From the NCBI GenBank assembly GCA_023423475.1, contig JAFAFN010000148.1, positions 1 to 10,616 of the forward strand: a DNA stretch of 10,616 nucleotides, written 5' to 3'. Source of the DNA: Actinomycetes bacterium (GTDB lineage: Bacteria; Actinomycetota; Acidimicrobiia; Acidimicrobiales; Microtrichaceae). The translations under genes were made by a program, and so were the position numbers. The notes beneath the pieces were generated by a model. It saw only the letters and a list, made by a program, of their open reading frames with translations, did not search any database and had not been told where the DNA came from. Shown in pieces: positions 1 through 5,986 of the stretch (position 1 is the first letter of the stretch; each line of letters begins with the position of its first letter).

Positions 1-443
1 AGGTAGCCCTTGCCACGCTCGACGGTCACGTCGAGGGCGAGGCGGCCGTTGTCACCGACCGTCGCGACGACCAGATCCGGGTTGAGGATCTCGACGTCGG
101 CGGTGGTCAGGATGTCCTTGGCCGTGATGACGGCCGGTCCGCGCACGTCGAGACGCAGGGTGACGGGCTCGTCCGAGGACGAGGTCACCACGATGTCCTT
201 CAGGTTGAGGATGATGTCGGTGACGTCCTCGGTGACACCGGTGATGGTGTCGAACTCGTGGAGCGCCTCGTCGAAGCGCACCTGGGTGATGGCGGCGCCG
301 GGGATCGACGAGAGCAGGGTGCGACGGAGCGAGTTGCCAAGGGTGTGGCCGAAGCCGGGCTCGAGCGGGCCGATGGCGAACCGCTGGAGGTTGCCGTCTT
401 CCTCGTCGACGGCCTCCACGGTGGGGCGCTGAATGACGAGCAT
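1..443 (-). CDS. rpoA: RNA polymerase subunit alpha (3' part outside window)
   Basis: Alpha subunit of RNA polymerase, which dimerises to nucleate core enzyme assembly. The 147 codons present read as the alpha N-terminal domain. The signature dimer and assembly segment [16 protein letters not shown] lies at about residues 26-41, followed by [11 protein letters not shown]. The first part of the inserted subdomain follows (LKDIVV at about 81-86, [11 protein letters not shown] at about 101-111). The reading frame is open to the left edge, so the rest of the N-terminal domain and the C-terminal promoter-contacting domain are outside. The start is the ATG at 443-441, giving MLVIQRP, with GAGG ten bases upstream. 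It follows rpsD after an 89-nt gap holding two hairpins, whereas most other junctions here are nearly seamless. The order rpsM-rpsK-rpsD-rpoA is the usual alpha operon; rplQ is expected next but is not in view. Identification is very secure. Confidence 0.97.
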   Translation of the reverse strand, partial: MLVIQRPTVEAVDEEDGNLQRFAIGPLEPGFGHTLGNSLRRTLLSSIPGAAITQVRFDEALHEFDTITGVTEDVTDIILNLKDIVVTSSSDEPVTLRLDVRGPAVITAKDILTTADVEILNPDLVVATVGDNGRLALDVTVERGKGY

Positions 444-483
444 CTGTTGCGTACCTCGGGTGAACGTGTGGCGGACGGGTGGC

Positions 484-525
484 GGCCCGCAAGGGGCCAG
501 GTGCGGTGTGGGGACGGCGGTCCCC
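484..525 (-). other. Two tandem hairpins in the rpsD-rpoA gap
   Basis: Two perfect inverted repeats lie in the 89-nt gap between rpsD and rpoA. In transcript order the first is GGGGAC/GTCCCC (525-510) with a 4-nt loop. The second is GGCCC/GGGCC (498-484) with a 5-nt loop. Neither is followed by a U-run, so they are not classical intrinsic terminators. They could be partial attenuators, RNA-processing or stability elements, or chance in GC-rich DNA. No convincing promoter was seen in the gap. Confidence 0.5.
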
Positions 526-532
526 GGGAGCG

Positions 533-1150
533 CTACTTGGAGTAGAGCTCGACGATGAGCTGCTCGCGGACGGGCACGTCGATGTGCTCGCGCAGCGGGA
601 GCTCCCGGACGGTGACTTCCTGACCGCCGTCGGCGGAGTCGAGCCACGGGGGTGGGGTCCGACCGAGGGTGTCCATGTTGAACTGGACGATGATCATCTC
701 TCGCGACTTGTTGCGGAGACGCACGACGTCGCCCTGGCGCACACGGAAGCTGGGGATGTTCACCCGACGCCCGTTGACCTCGACGTGGCCGTGGTTCACG
801 AACTGGCGTGCCTGCGGGCGGGTCGATGCCCAGCCGGCGCGGTACACGACGTTGTCGAGACGGAGCTCGCAGTAGCGCAGCAGGTTCTCGCCCGTCACGC
901 CCTGGCGACGGTTGGCCTCGGCGTAGAGGTTGCGGAACTGCTTCTCGGTCATGCCGTAGGCGAAGCGAGCCTTCTGCTTCTCCTGCAGCTGCAGGAGGTA
1001 CTCGCTGACGTTGCCACGACGACGGGTGCGGCCGTGCTCTCCGGGCGGGTACGGACGCTTGTCCATCGCCTTGTTCTCACCGGAGGTGCCCCAGATGTTC
1101 GTGCCGAGACGACGCGAGACGCGGGCGCGGGGTCCTGTGTAGCGGGACAT
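533..1150 (-). CDS. rpsD: 30S ribosomal protein S4
   Basis: Small-subunit protein S4, a primary 16S rRNA binder that nucleates assembly of the 30S body. In many bacteria it is also the translational repressor of the alpha operon. The 205 residues match bacterial S4 length. The N-terminal arm ([16 protein letters not shown]) lacks the CxxC-type zinc site found in some S4 proteins, so this is the cysteine-free form; the only cysteine is near residue 94. The S4 RNA-binding domain spans about residues 95-158 ([12 protein letters not shown], then [13 protein letters not shown]). The C-terminus [12 protein letters not shown] is typical. The start is the ATG at 1150-1148 with GGAGG ten bases upstream, four bases after the rpsK stop; the stop is TAG. 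Whether it represses its own operon here cannot be read from the sequence. Confidence 0.97.
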   Translation of the reverse strand: MSRYTGPRARVSRRLGTNIWGTSGENKAMDKRPYPPGEHGRTRRRGNVSEYLLQLQEKQKARFAYGMTEKQFRNLYAEANRRQGVTGENLLRYCELRLDNVVYRAGWASTRPQARQFVNHGHVEVNGRRVNIPSFRVRQGDVVRLRNKSREMIIVQFNMDTLGRTPPPWLDSADGGQEVTVRELPLREHIDVPVREQLIVELYSK

Positions 1151-1154
1151 GTTC

Positions 1155-1553
1155 TCAGAGCCTCCGACGCTTGGGGGGACGGCAGCCGTTGTGCGGCACG
1201 GGGGTGACGTCCTTGATGCCGGTCACCTCGATGCCGACGTTCTGGATCGAGCGGATGGCGGTCTCTCGGCCCGAACCCGGACCCTTGACGACGACGTCGA
1301 CCTTGCGCACGCCGTGCTCCATGGCTCGACGGGCGGCCTGCTCGGCAGCCATCTGCGCCGCGAACGGCGTCGACTTGCGGGAGCCCTTGAAACCGACGTT
1401 GCCGGCGGACGCCCAGGAGAGGACGTTGCCCTCCTGGTCGGTGATGGACACGATCGTGTTGTTGAAGGAGCTCTTGATGTGCGCCACCCCGTAGGTGACG
1501 TTCTTGCGTTCCTTCTTGCGGGGGCGTCGTCCCCCTGCAGGTGGCTTGGCCAT
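1155..1553 (-). CDS. rpsK: 30S ribosomal protein S11
   Basis: Small-subunit platform protein S11, which contacts 16S rRNA near the mRNA exit and the E site. The 132 residues have a basic N-terminal extension ([11 protein letters not shown], about 9-19). The conserved core includes [15 protein letters not shown] (about 25-39), [20 protein letters not shown] (about 49-68) and [14 protein letters not shown] (about 90-103). The C-terminus [18 protein letters not shown] is the family signature. The ATG overlaps the rpsM TAA stop by one base (TAATG), so translation is probably coupled to rpsM. The stop is TGA. Product assignment is unambiguous. Confidence 0.98.
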   Translation of the reverse strand: MAKPPAGGRRPRKKERKNVTYGVAHIKSSFNNTIVSITDQEGNVLSWASAGNVGFKGSRKSTPFAAQMAAEQAARRAMEHGVRKVDVVVKGPGSGRETAIRSIQNVGIEVTGIKDVTPVPHNGCRPPKRRRL

Positions 1554-1930
1554 TACTTGCGGACCTTCTTCTTGCCGGCGACTGTCTTCTTCGGGCCCTT
1601 GCGGGTCCGGGCGTTCGTGTGGGTGCGCTGACCGTGCACGGGCAGGCCACGGCGATGGCGGAGGCCCTGGTAGCAGCCGATCTCCATCTTGCGCTTGATG
1701 TTCTGGTTGACCTCACGGCGGAGGTCACCCTCGACCTTGAGGTGCTCGTCGATCCATCCACGGATCTGGGTGACCTCGGAGTCGGTCAGGTCGCGGACCC
1801 GGGTGGACTCGTTGATCTGGGTCGCCTCGCAGATGTGCTCTGCCTGGGTGCGACCGATGCCATAGATGTAGGTGAGTGCGATGACGAGCCGCTTCTCTCG
1901 CGGGATGTCGACGCCGGCGATACGTGCCAT
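1553..1930 (-). CDS. rpsM: 30S ribosomal protein S13
   Basis: Small-subunit head protein S13, which contacts the P-site tRNA with its tail and bridges to the large subunit. The start [14 protein letters not shown] and the helical core [13 protein letters not shown] (about 21-33) are characteristic. The basic tail [20 protein letters not shown] (about 89-108) runs into a lysine-rich end ([12 protein letters not shown]). At 125 residues it has normal actinobacterial length. The ATG at 1930-1928 was chosen from the family N-terminus; the frame stays open upstream of it but that stretch is not S13-like. AGAGGA lies about 11 bases upstream. The 32-nt gap after rpmJ is featureless. It carries the only TAA stop in the window, overlapping the rpsK start. 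Confidence 0.98.
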   Translation of the reverse strand: MARIAGVDIPREKRLVIALTYIYGIGRTQAEHICEATQINESTRVRDLTDSEVTQIRGWIDEHLKVEGDLRREVNQNIKRKMEIGCYQGLRHRRGLPVHGQRTHTNARTRKGPKKTVAGKKKVRK

Positions 1931-1962
1931 GGTGCTGTTGTTCCTCTGGTCTTCCTTGGGTC

Positions 1963-2076
1963 CTAGCCCTGACGCTGCTTGTGGCGCGGGTTGTCGCAGA
2001 TGACCATCACACGCCCGTGGCGGCGGATCACTCTGCACTTCTCACAGATCTTCTTGACGCTGGGTCGAACCTTCAT
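1963..2076 (-). CDS. rpmJ: 50S ribosomal protein L36, zinc-binding form
   Basis: The smallest large-subunit protein, packed against 23S rRNA near the L6 side. It is only 37 residues, reading [19 protein letters not shown] and ending in PRHKQRQG. The zinc ligands of the C+ form are all present at C11, C14, C27 and H32. The ATG at 2076-2074 has GGAG seven bases upstream, and the stop is TAG at 1965-1963. It sits between infA and rpsM, its normal place. The 52-nt gap from infA holds two perfect hairpins, the second ending just before the ribosome binding site. In other bacteria the zinc form can be replaced under zinc starvation by a cysteine-free paralogue elsewhere in the genome; this window cannot show whether one exists here. 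Confidence 0.97.
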   Translation of the reverse strand: MKVRPSVKKICEKCRVIRRHGRVMVICDNPRHKQRQG

Positions 2077-2087
2077 CGTGGTCTCCA

Positions 2088-2130
2088 GGTCGGCTCGGGC
2101 CGACCCATACGACCGCCCCGTTGGGCGGTC
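2088..2130 (-). other. Two tandem perfect hairpins between infA and rpmJ
   Basis: In transcript order an 8-bp stem GACCGCCC/GGGCGGTC with a 4-nt loop (2130-2111) begins inside the infA stop codon. It is followed five bases later by a 7-bp stem GGTCGGC/GCCGACC with a 4-nt loop (2105-2088). The rpmJ ribosome binding site GGAG begins one base after the second stem. No U-tract follows either hairpin, so termination would have to be of an atypical kind. Attenuation, RNA cleavage protection or tuning of rpmJ translation are alternatives. The stems are directly visible; the function is inference. Confidence 0.6.
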
Positions 2131-2353
2131 ACTTGTAGCGGTAGGTGATCCTGCCGCGGGACAGGTCGTAGGGAGTCAGCTCCACCTGAACCCGGTCCCC
2201 GGGCAGGATGCGGATGTAGTGCATCCGCATCTTTCCGGAGATGTGCGCCAACACCTTGTGGCCGTTCTCGAGCTCGACCCGGAACATGGCGTTCGGGAGC
2301 GGTTCGGTGACCGTTCCTTCCAAGACGATGGCGTCTTCCTTGGGCTTTGCCAG
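2129..2353 (-). CDS. infA: Translation initiation factor IF-1, probable CTG start
   Basis: IF1 binds the 30S A site and works with IF2 and IF3 in initiation. It is a single OB-fold protein. The core is plain: [20 protein letters not shown], then [19 protein letters not shown], and the C-terminus [12 protein letters not shown]. No ATG, GTG or TTG lies at the family N-terminus; the only in-frame canonical alternative is TTG at 2323-2321, which would remove about ten residues. The CTG at 2353-2351 is followed by [12 protein letters not shown], matching the usual MAKKxGAIxxEG beginning. It is preceded by a perfect AGGAGG with seven bases spacing. With CTG the protein is 74 residues, normal for actinobacterial IF1. 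An alternative is a sequencing indel that hides an upstream ATG at 2388-2386 in another frame. The map gene that often precedes infA is absent. Confidence 0.95.
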   Translation of the reverse strand: MAKPKEDAIVLEGTVTEPLPNAMFRVELENGHKVLAHISGKMRMHYIRILPGDRVQVELTPYDLSRGRITYRYK

Positions 2354-2360
2354 AACTGAT

Positions 2361-2366
2361 CCTCCT
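2361..2366 (-). promoter_or_regulatory. Ribosome binding site deciding the infA start
   Basis: AGGAGG on the minus strand lies seven bases (ATCAGTT) upstream of the proposed CTG start of infA. It is the strongest possible match to the 16S rRNA tail in this stretch. Its spacing is optimal for CTG at 2353 but far too long (37 nt) for TTG at 2323. It is the main evidence for the non-canonical start. Confidence 0.75.
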
Positions 2367-2469
2367 GTGAGGCCCCGGGGTCCGACATCGGTACCTCGGA
2401 GGGGTGGAACACTGCGGTGACGCAGGTGGCCGGACGTGCGAACTCGGGTGAGGCACGGGCCGACGGACG

Positions 2470-2498
2470 AGTGTAGAAGAGTCCCGCCGCGCGATCAA
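2470..2498 (-). promoter_or_regulatory. Candidate promoter for the infA-rpmJ-rpsM-rpsK-rpsD-rpoA group
   Basis: On the minus strand TTGATC (2498-2493) and TACACT (2475-2470) are separated by exactly 17 bases. Each matches four of six consensus positions of a housekeeping sigma promoter, including the key TTGA and TAnnnT bases. A transcript would begin near 2463 and have a leader of about 110 nt before infA. The -35 lies in the loop of the adk terminator-like hairpin and the -10 lies in its pyrimidine-rich tail. The leader has a small 5-bp hairpin, CTGCG/CGCAG (2425-2412). No transcript data support this; it rests on the sequence match and position only. Confidence 0.55.
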
Positions 2499-2510
2499 AG
2501 TGGCGGCGGG
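2476..2510 (-). terminator. Candidate intrinsic terminator downstream of adk
   Basis: Fourteen bases after the adk stop, an 8-bp all-G/C stem CCCGCCGC/GCGGCGGG (arms 2510-2503 and 2490-2483) encloses a 12-nt loop. It is followed in the transcript by ACTCTTC, a short pyrimidine-rich tail rather than a solid U-run. It is the best terminator-like structure in the window and would separate secY-adk from the infA group. Because the tail is weak, partial read-through is likely. Confidence 0.5.
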
Positions 2511-2524
2511 CGGAAGCGTGATCG

Positions 2525-3193
2525 TCAGCCGAGGCGGCCGTCGATCTCGGCGACGAGACGTTCGGTGACCTCGTCCGCAGGGCCGTTGCCGTCGATGCGG
2601 ACCAGCAGACCGAGGGTGTCGAACCACTCCACTGCCGGAATGGTCTGACGGGCGTAGATGTCGAGGCGTTCGCGCACGGCGGCCTCGGTGTCGTCGTCGC
2701 GCTGGACGACCTCACCGCCGCACTTGTCGCAGGTCCAGTTCACCGCGGGCGGCGAGCCGGTGGAGTAGATCGCCCCGCAGTTCGAGCACACACGCCGAGA
2801 CGAGATGCGCTGCACCACGACGTCCTCGGGGACGTCGAGGTCGATGGCGAGGTCGATCCCGTCGGGTCCGACCATCTCGGCGAGTCCACGGGCCTGGGGC
2901 TCGGTGCGAGGGAAGCCGTCGAGCAGCCACCCACGTTGGGCGTCGTCCTCGGCCAGGCGCTCGGAGATGATGCCCAGCACGACGTCGTCGGAGACGAGCT
3001 GGCCGGCGTCCATGATCTCCTTGGCCCGGAGACCGAACTCGGTGCCGGCCTTCACCGCCGCACGGAGCATGTCGCCCGTCGAGACGTGCGGCACCGAGTA
3101 GCGCTCCGCGAGGCGTACCGCCTGCGTGCCCTTGCCCGCTCCCTGACGCCCGAAGAGGATCAGGCGAACCGAAGTGTGCTGCGTCGTGTCCAT
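2525..3193 (-). CDS. adk: Adenylate kinase, zinc-lid type
   Basis: Catalyses ATP + AMP to 2 ADP in the cytosol and sets the adenylate energy balance. The protein has 222 residues, the long-lid class. The P-loop is GRQGAGKGT at about 15-23, with arginine and glutamine where GPPGAGKGT is commonest. The AMP-binding segment STGDMLRAAV lies at about 38-47 and DGFPRT at about 92-97. The LID carries a four-cysteine zinc site, C136, C139, C155 and C158. The LID and C-terminal core arginines are present (RRVC at 133-136, RERLDIYARQT at 174-184). The ATG at 3193-3191 has GGGAGGA seven bases upstream. It follows secY after 67 nt, the standard arrangement. In most actinobacteria map comes next, but here it is missing and a terminator-like hairpin follows instead. 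Confidence 0.97.
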   Translation of the reverse strand: MDTTQHTSVRLILFGRQGAGKGTQAVRLAERYSVPHVSTGDMLRAAVKAGTEFGLRAKEIMDAGQLVSDDVVLGIISERLAEDDAQRGWLLDGFPRTEPQARGLAEMVGPDGIDLAIDLDVPEDVVVQRISSRRVCSNCGAIYSTGSPPAVNWTCDKCGGEVVQRDDDTEAAVRERLDIYARQTIPAVEWFDTLGLLVRIDGNGPADEVTERLVAEIDGRLG

Positions 3194-3223
3194 GTTGCGG
3201 TCCTCCCCTGCCCTTGAGCCGTC

Positions 3224-3261
3224 GCCGCCGGTCGAACGATCGACCGATGAGGCCCGGCGGC
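3224..3261 (-). other. Hairpin in the secY-adk gap
   Basis: A perfect 7-bp inverted repeat CGGTCGA/TCGACCG with a 4-nt loop occupies 3229-3246. A second pair of arms, GCCGCC (3224-3229) with GGCGGC (3256-3261), could form an enclosing stem that touches the secY stop codon; it shares base 3229 with the inner stem. No U-tract follows. It may modulate read-through from secY into adk or protect the upstream message; it could also be chance at this G+C content. Confidence 0.4.
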
Positions 3262-4592
3262 TACTTGTTCGACAGGAATCCCTCGTAGTTGCGCATCATC
3301 AGCTGGGAGTCGACCTGCTTCATCGTCTCGAGGGCCACGCCCACGGCGATGAGGAGCGAGGTGCCGCCCATGGCGTAGGCGGCGCCGCTGCCGGTCGGAC
3401 CCAGGAGGATGCGGACCAGGACCGTCGGGGCGATGGCGAGCATCGCGATGAACAGCGCGCCCGGCAGGGTGATGCGGTTCAGCACCTTGGCCAGGTAGTG
3501 CTCGGTCTGGGGACCCGGCCGGATGCCCGGGATGAAGCCGCCCTGCTTGCGGAGGTTGTCCGCCTGCTGGACCGGGTCGAAGGCGATCGCCGTGTAGAAG
3601 TACGAGAATCCGACGATGAAGAGGCCGAGCACGGCGAGGTAGATCGGGTTGATCGTGTTCGCCAGGTTGTCGTTGATCCACTTCGAGACGCTCGCACCCC
3701 AGCCGCTCGAGGGCAGGACCTGGGACAGCAGCACCGGCAGGTTGATCACAGCGCTGGCGAAGATGATCGGCACGACACCGGCCTGGTTCACCTTCAGCGG
3801 GATGTAGGTGCTCTGACCGGAGTACATGCGGCGGCCGACCACTCGCTTGGCGAACTGCACCGGGATCCTGCGCTGGCCGAGCTCGATGTAGACGATGAAC
3901 CAGAGCATGCCGATGAAGAAGGCGAGGAAGACGACGAGCTTCCACTCGCCTGCCGCGTAGATCGCCGAGAAGGCGGCCGGCAGGCCGGAGACGACCGAGC
4001 AGAAGATGATCAGCGACATGCCGTTGCCGATGCCACGGTTCGTGATGAGCTCGCCCATCCACATGAGGAGCGACGAACCCGCGGTGAACGTGACCACGAT
4101 GAGCAGCACGCGCAGCGGGTTGAAGATCGGCACGAGGTCGATCGAGCTGGCAGCGCCGCTCGCGTCGACGAGACCGCCGCCACCGTTGTGGAACAGGAAG
4201 ACCAGACCGGTCGACTGGAGCACCGAGATGCCGATGGTCAGGTAGCGGGTCCACTGCGTGATCTTGCGCTGGCCGACCGCGCCCTGGGCCTGCCACTCCT
4301 GCAGCTTCGGGATCACCACCGTCAGGATCTGCATGATGATCGAGCTGGTGATGTACGGCATGATGCCCAGCGCGAAGAGGCTGAACTGCGTCAGCGCCTG
4401 ACCGGAGAACAGCTGCAGGAAGGCGAGCACGCCGCCCTCTCGGGCCTGCTCACCGATCGAGTTGACAGCGTCCTGGTCCACACCGGGAACGGGCAGGTAG
4501 CAGCCGACCCGGTAGAGGACGAGCATGAACAAGGTGAAGAGGACCTTGTTGCGAAGGTCCTCCACCTTGAAGATGTTGCCGATTCGTGACAC
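3261..4592 (-). CDS. secY: Preprotein translocase channel subunit SecY
   Basis: SecY is the membrane pore of the SecYEG translocon, exporting unfolded preproteins with SecA and inserting membrane proteins. The 443 residues show ten hydrophobic segments. The first is near 17-36. The plug and TM2 region SLFALGIMPYITSSIIMQIL is near 71-90. Others lie around 115-135, 160-180, 188-210, 217-236, 270-293, 317-338, 376-397 and 408-424. Diagnostic motifs are GELITNRGIGNGMSLIIF (about 180-197), GFIPGIRPG (about 352-360) and the cytoplasmic tail METMKQ-type segment ETMKQVDSQLMMRNYEGF (about 422-439). The start is GTG at 4592-4590 with AGGAG five bases upstream; the stop is TAG. It follows rplO after 143 nt. 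It is complete, with no missing segment. Confidence 0.97.
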   Translation of the reverse strand: MSRIGNIFKVEDLRNKVLFTLFMLVLYRVGCYLPVPGVDQDAVNSIGEQAREGGVLAFLQLFSGQALTQFSLFALGIMPYITSSIIMQILTVVIPKLQEWQAQGAVGQRKITQWTRYLTIGISVLQSTGLVFLFHNGGGGLVDASGAASSIDLVPIFNPLRVLLIVVTFTAGSSLLMWMGELITNRGIGNGMSLIIFCSVVSGLPAAFSAIYAAGEWKLVVFLAFFIGMLWFIVYIELGQRRIPVQFAKRVVGRRMYSGQSTYIPLKVNQAGVVPIIFASAVINLPVLLSQVLPSSGWGASVSKWINDNLANTINPIYLAVLGLFIVGFSYFYTAIAFDPVQQADNLRKQGGFIPGIRPGPQTEHYLAKVLNRITLPGALFIAMLAIAPTVLVRILLGPTGSGAAYAMGGTSLLIAVGVALETMKQVDSQLMMRNYEGFLSNK

Positions 4593-4735
4593 TGACGCTC
4601 CTGGGGCTCTGCCACCGGATCTTCGGGGCAGCCGGTCTGCTCAAGCAGCCGATCGTGGGTCCGGAAGGTAGCCGATGGCCACCGTGTCCGGGTGGTGCAC
4701 CGCTGCACCGCCGGAGGACCCGGCAGTGCAGGGGC
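4593..4735 (-). other. 143-nt rplO-secY gap with a hairpin
   Basis: This is one of the two largest non-coding gaps in the window. In the transcript, shortly after rplO, a hairpin can form from GGTGCA/TGCACC (4709-4694, loop GCGG). It can be extended past a small internal loop by CCGG/CCGG (4714-4711 with 4691-4688). A second short stem CTGC/GCAG sits at 4648-4637. No U-run follows and no convincing -35/-10 pair was found, so neither a terminator nor a promoter is claimed. Attenuation between the ribosomal genes and secY is possible. Confidence 0.4.
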
Positions 4736-5221
4736 TCAGCGGTTGGTGTGCGCGCTCCCGTGGAACGCCGGACGGACCTTGAACGGCAGCTCGAGGCGCT
4801 CGAGCGAGCCTCCGGCACCGGTGATCGCCGCCTCGGCGGACGCGGAGGCGGCGTGTGCCTTCACCGTCACCGAGCGGTTCAGCTCGCCCCGGCCGAGGAT
4901 CTTCACGAGCGAGCCCTTCGAGACGAGGCCCTTCGCGTAGAGCGTCTCCGGGGTGACCTCGGTCAGCCCGGACTCCTCGATCGTGTCCAGGTTGATCGCC
5001 TGGTACTCGACGCGGAACGGGTTGTTGAAGCCACGCAGCTTCGGGACCCGCTGGGCGAGGGGCAGCTGGCCGCCCTCGAAGCCCAGACGGACCTTGTTGC
5101 GGGCCTTCTGGCCCTTGGTGCCGCGGCCTGCGGTCTTGCCGCCCTTGCCGCCGATGCCGCGACCCACGCGCTTGCGCGAGGTGCGGGAGCCCTCTGCGGG
5201 CTTCAGATCATGGACCTTCAT
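4736..5221 (-). CDS. rplO: 50S ribosomal protein L15
   Basis: Large-subunit protein L15, a late assembly protein that threads a glycine- and lysine-rich N-terminal arm into 23S rRNA. The start [20 protein letters not shown] is followed by the signature [21 protein letters not shown] (about 21-41) and [18 protein letters not shown]. The C-terminal half contains [15 protein letters not shown] and the usual [13 protein letters not shown] segment. It has 161 residues. The frame is open well upstream, but the family N-terminus and GAGAGG nine bases before it fix the start at 5221-5219. It begins one base after the rpmD stop. It is the last gene of the tightly packed spc block before the 143-nt gap to secY. 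Confidence 0.98.
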   Translation of the reverse strand: MKVHDLKPAEGSRTSRKRVGRGIGGKGGKTAGRGTKGQKARNKVRLGFEGGQLPLAQRVPKLRGFNNPFRVEYQAINLDTIEESGLTEVTPETLYAKGLVSKGSLVKILGRGELNRSVTVKAHAASASAEAAITGAGGSLERLELPFKVRPAFHGSAHTNR

Positions 5222-5222
5222 C

Positions 5223-5417
5223 TCAATCGACCTCTCCGGTGACCTCTTCCACGCGGACGAGGTGCGGGACACGGTGGATCTGTCCACGCACGTCGGGCGT
5301 GTCGGGCAACACGTTGGACTGTCCGATGCGACGCAGCCCGAGCGCACGGAGCGTGCCCCGCTGCTTCGGCTTCACACCGATGTACGAACCCGTCTGGGTG
5401 ACCTTGATCTTGCCCAT
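5223..5417 (-). CDS. rpmD: 50S ribosomal protein L30
   Basis: Small large-subunit protein L30, absent from some bacterial lineages but usual in actinobacteria between rpsE and rplO. It reads [14 protein letters not shown], then the core [18 protein letters not shown] (about 19-36), [16 protein letters not shown] and a short acidic end. Two adjacent ATG codons occur at 5420 and 5417. I chose 5417, giving 64 residues, because it aligns with the family start (MxxLKVTQ) and puts GAGG seven bases upstream rather than four. Starting at 5420 would add one methionine and make a 4-nt ATGA overlap with rpsE. Translation is coupled to rpsE either way. Confidence 0.96.
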   Translation of the reverse strand: MGKIKVTQTGSYIGVKPKQRGTLRALGLRRIGQSNVLPDTPDVRGQIHRVPHLVRVEEVTGEVD

Positions 5418-5986
5418 CATGCAACCTCGAACGGCTCGGGCGCGGGCCCGCGCTCGGTCTCACGGTAGGCGTCGAGCAGGCCCTTGGGGATGCAGTCCTC
5501 CGGGTCGAGGCCACGGAGCTTCGCGATCTCGTCCGGACGACGCAGCGCCTGGAGGCCAGCGACGGTCGCACGTGCGACGTTGATGTAGTTGGAGGAGCCC
5601 AGCGACTTGCAGAGCACGTCGTGGATGCCGGCCTCTTCGAGGATGGCACGGGCGGCGCCACCGGCGATCACACCGGTACCGGGGGCGGCGGGCTTCAGCA
5701 TGACGCGGCCGGCACCCATGATGCCGATGACCGGGTGGATGATGGTGCCGCTGGCGAGCGGGACGGAGAAGAGGTTCTTGCGAGCCTCTTCGGTGCCCTT
5801 CTGGATCGCCAGGGGCACCTCCTTCGCCTTGCCGTAGCCGAGGCCGACACGGCCGTTGCCGTCGCCGATCACCACGAGGGCGGTGAACGAGAAACGACGA
5901 CCGCCCTTGACGACCTTCGCGACGCGGTTGATGTTGATGACCCGCGACTCACGCAGCTGCAGGTCGGTGTCCTTGTTCAGTGCCAT
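5417..5986 (-). CDS. rpsE: 30S ribosomal protein S5
   Basis: Small-subunit protein S5, located at the mRNA entry channel and important for decoding accuracy and mRNA unwinding. The N-terminal double-stranded-RNA-binding-like domain holds [20 protein letters not shown] (about 15-34), [20 protein letters not shown] and [17 protein letters not shown]. The C-terminal domain has [20 protein letters not shown] (about 91-110) and [17 protein letters not shown]. The KGGRR loop, where spectinomycin-resistance changes occur in other bacteria, looks like the ordinary form. It has 189 residues, with a short acidic tail ([14 protein letters not shown]). Its ATG overlaps the rplR TGA by one base (TGATG), and its own stop overlaps the rpmD start. 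Confidence 0.98.
   Translation of the reverse strand: MALNKDTDLQLRESRVININRVAKVVKGGRRFSFTALVVIGDGNGRVGLGYGKAKEVPLAIQKGTEEARKNLFSVPLASGTIIHPVIGIMGAGRVMLKPAAPGTGVIAGGAARAILEEAGIHDVLCKSLGSSNYINVARATVAGLQALRRPDEIAKLRGLDPEDCIPKGLLDAYRETERGPAPEPFEVA

Noticed and set aside
484..525. rpsD-rpoA hairpins as a classical intrinsic terminator
   Set aside because: No U-rich tract follows either stem, and an operon terminator before rpoA without a visible new promoter would be unlikely. Kept only as structures of unknown role.
479..1207. 242-codon plus-strand open frame opposite rpsD
   Set aside because: Antisense shadow; rpsD is unambiguous and the frame shows no recognisable domain.
1553..2038. S13 with a 36-residue N-terminal extension
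   Set aside because: The extra stretch covers rpmJ in another phase and lacks S13 similarity; MARIAGVD at 1930 is the family start.
3160..4296. 378-codon minus-strand frame overlapping secY in another phase
   Set aside because: Very Arg/Pro/His-rich, out of phase with SecY, no family resemblance. A frame-shifted shadow.
3174..4589. 471-codon open frame on the plus strand, exactly opposite secY
   Set aside because: It mirrors the codon phase of secY in GC-rich DNA, is full of Arg/Asp/Glu/His low-complexity sequence, matches no family I know and has no clear ribosome binding site. It is a shadow of secY.
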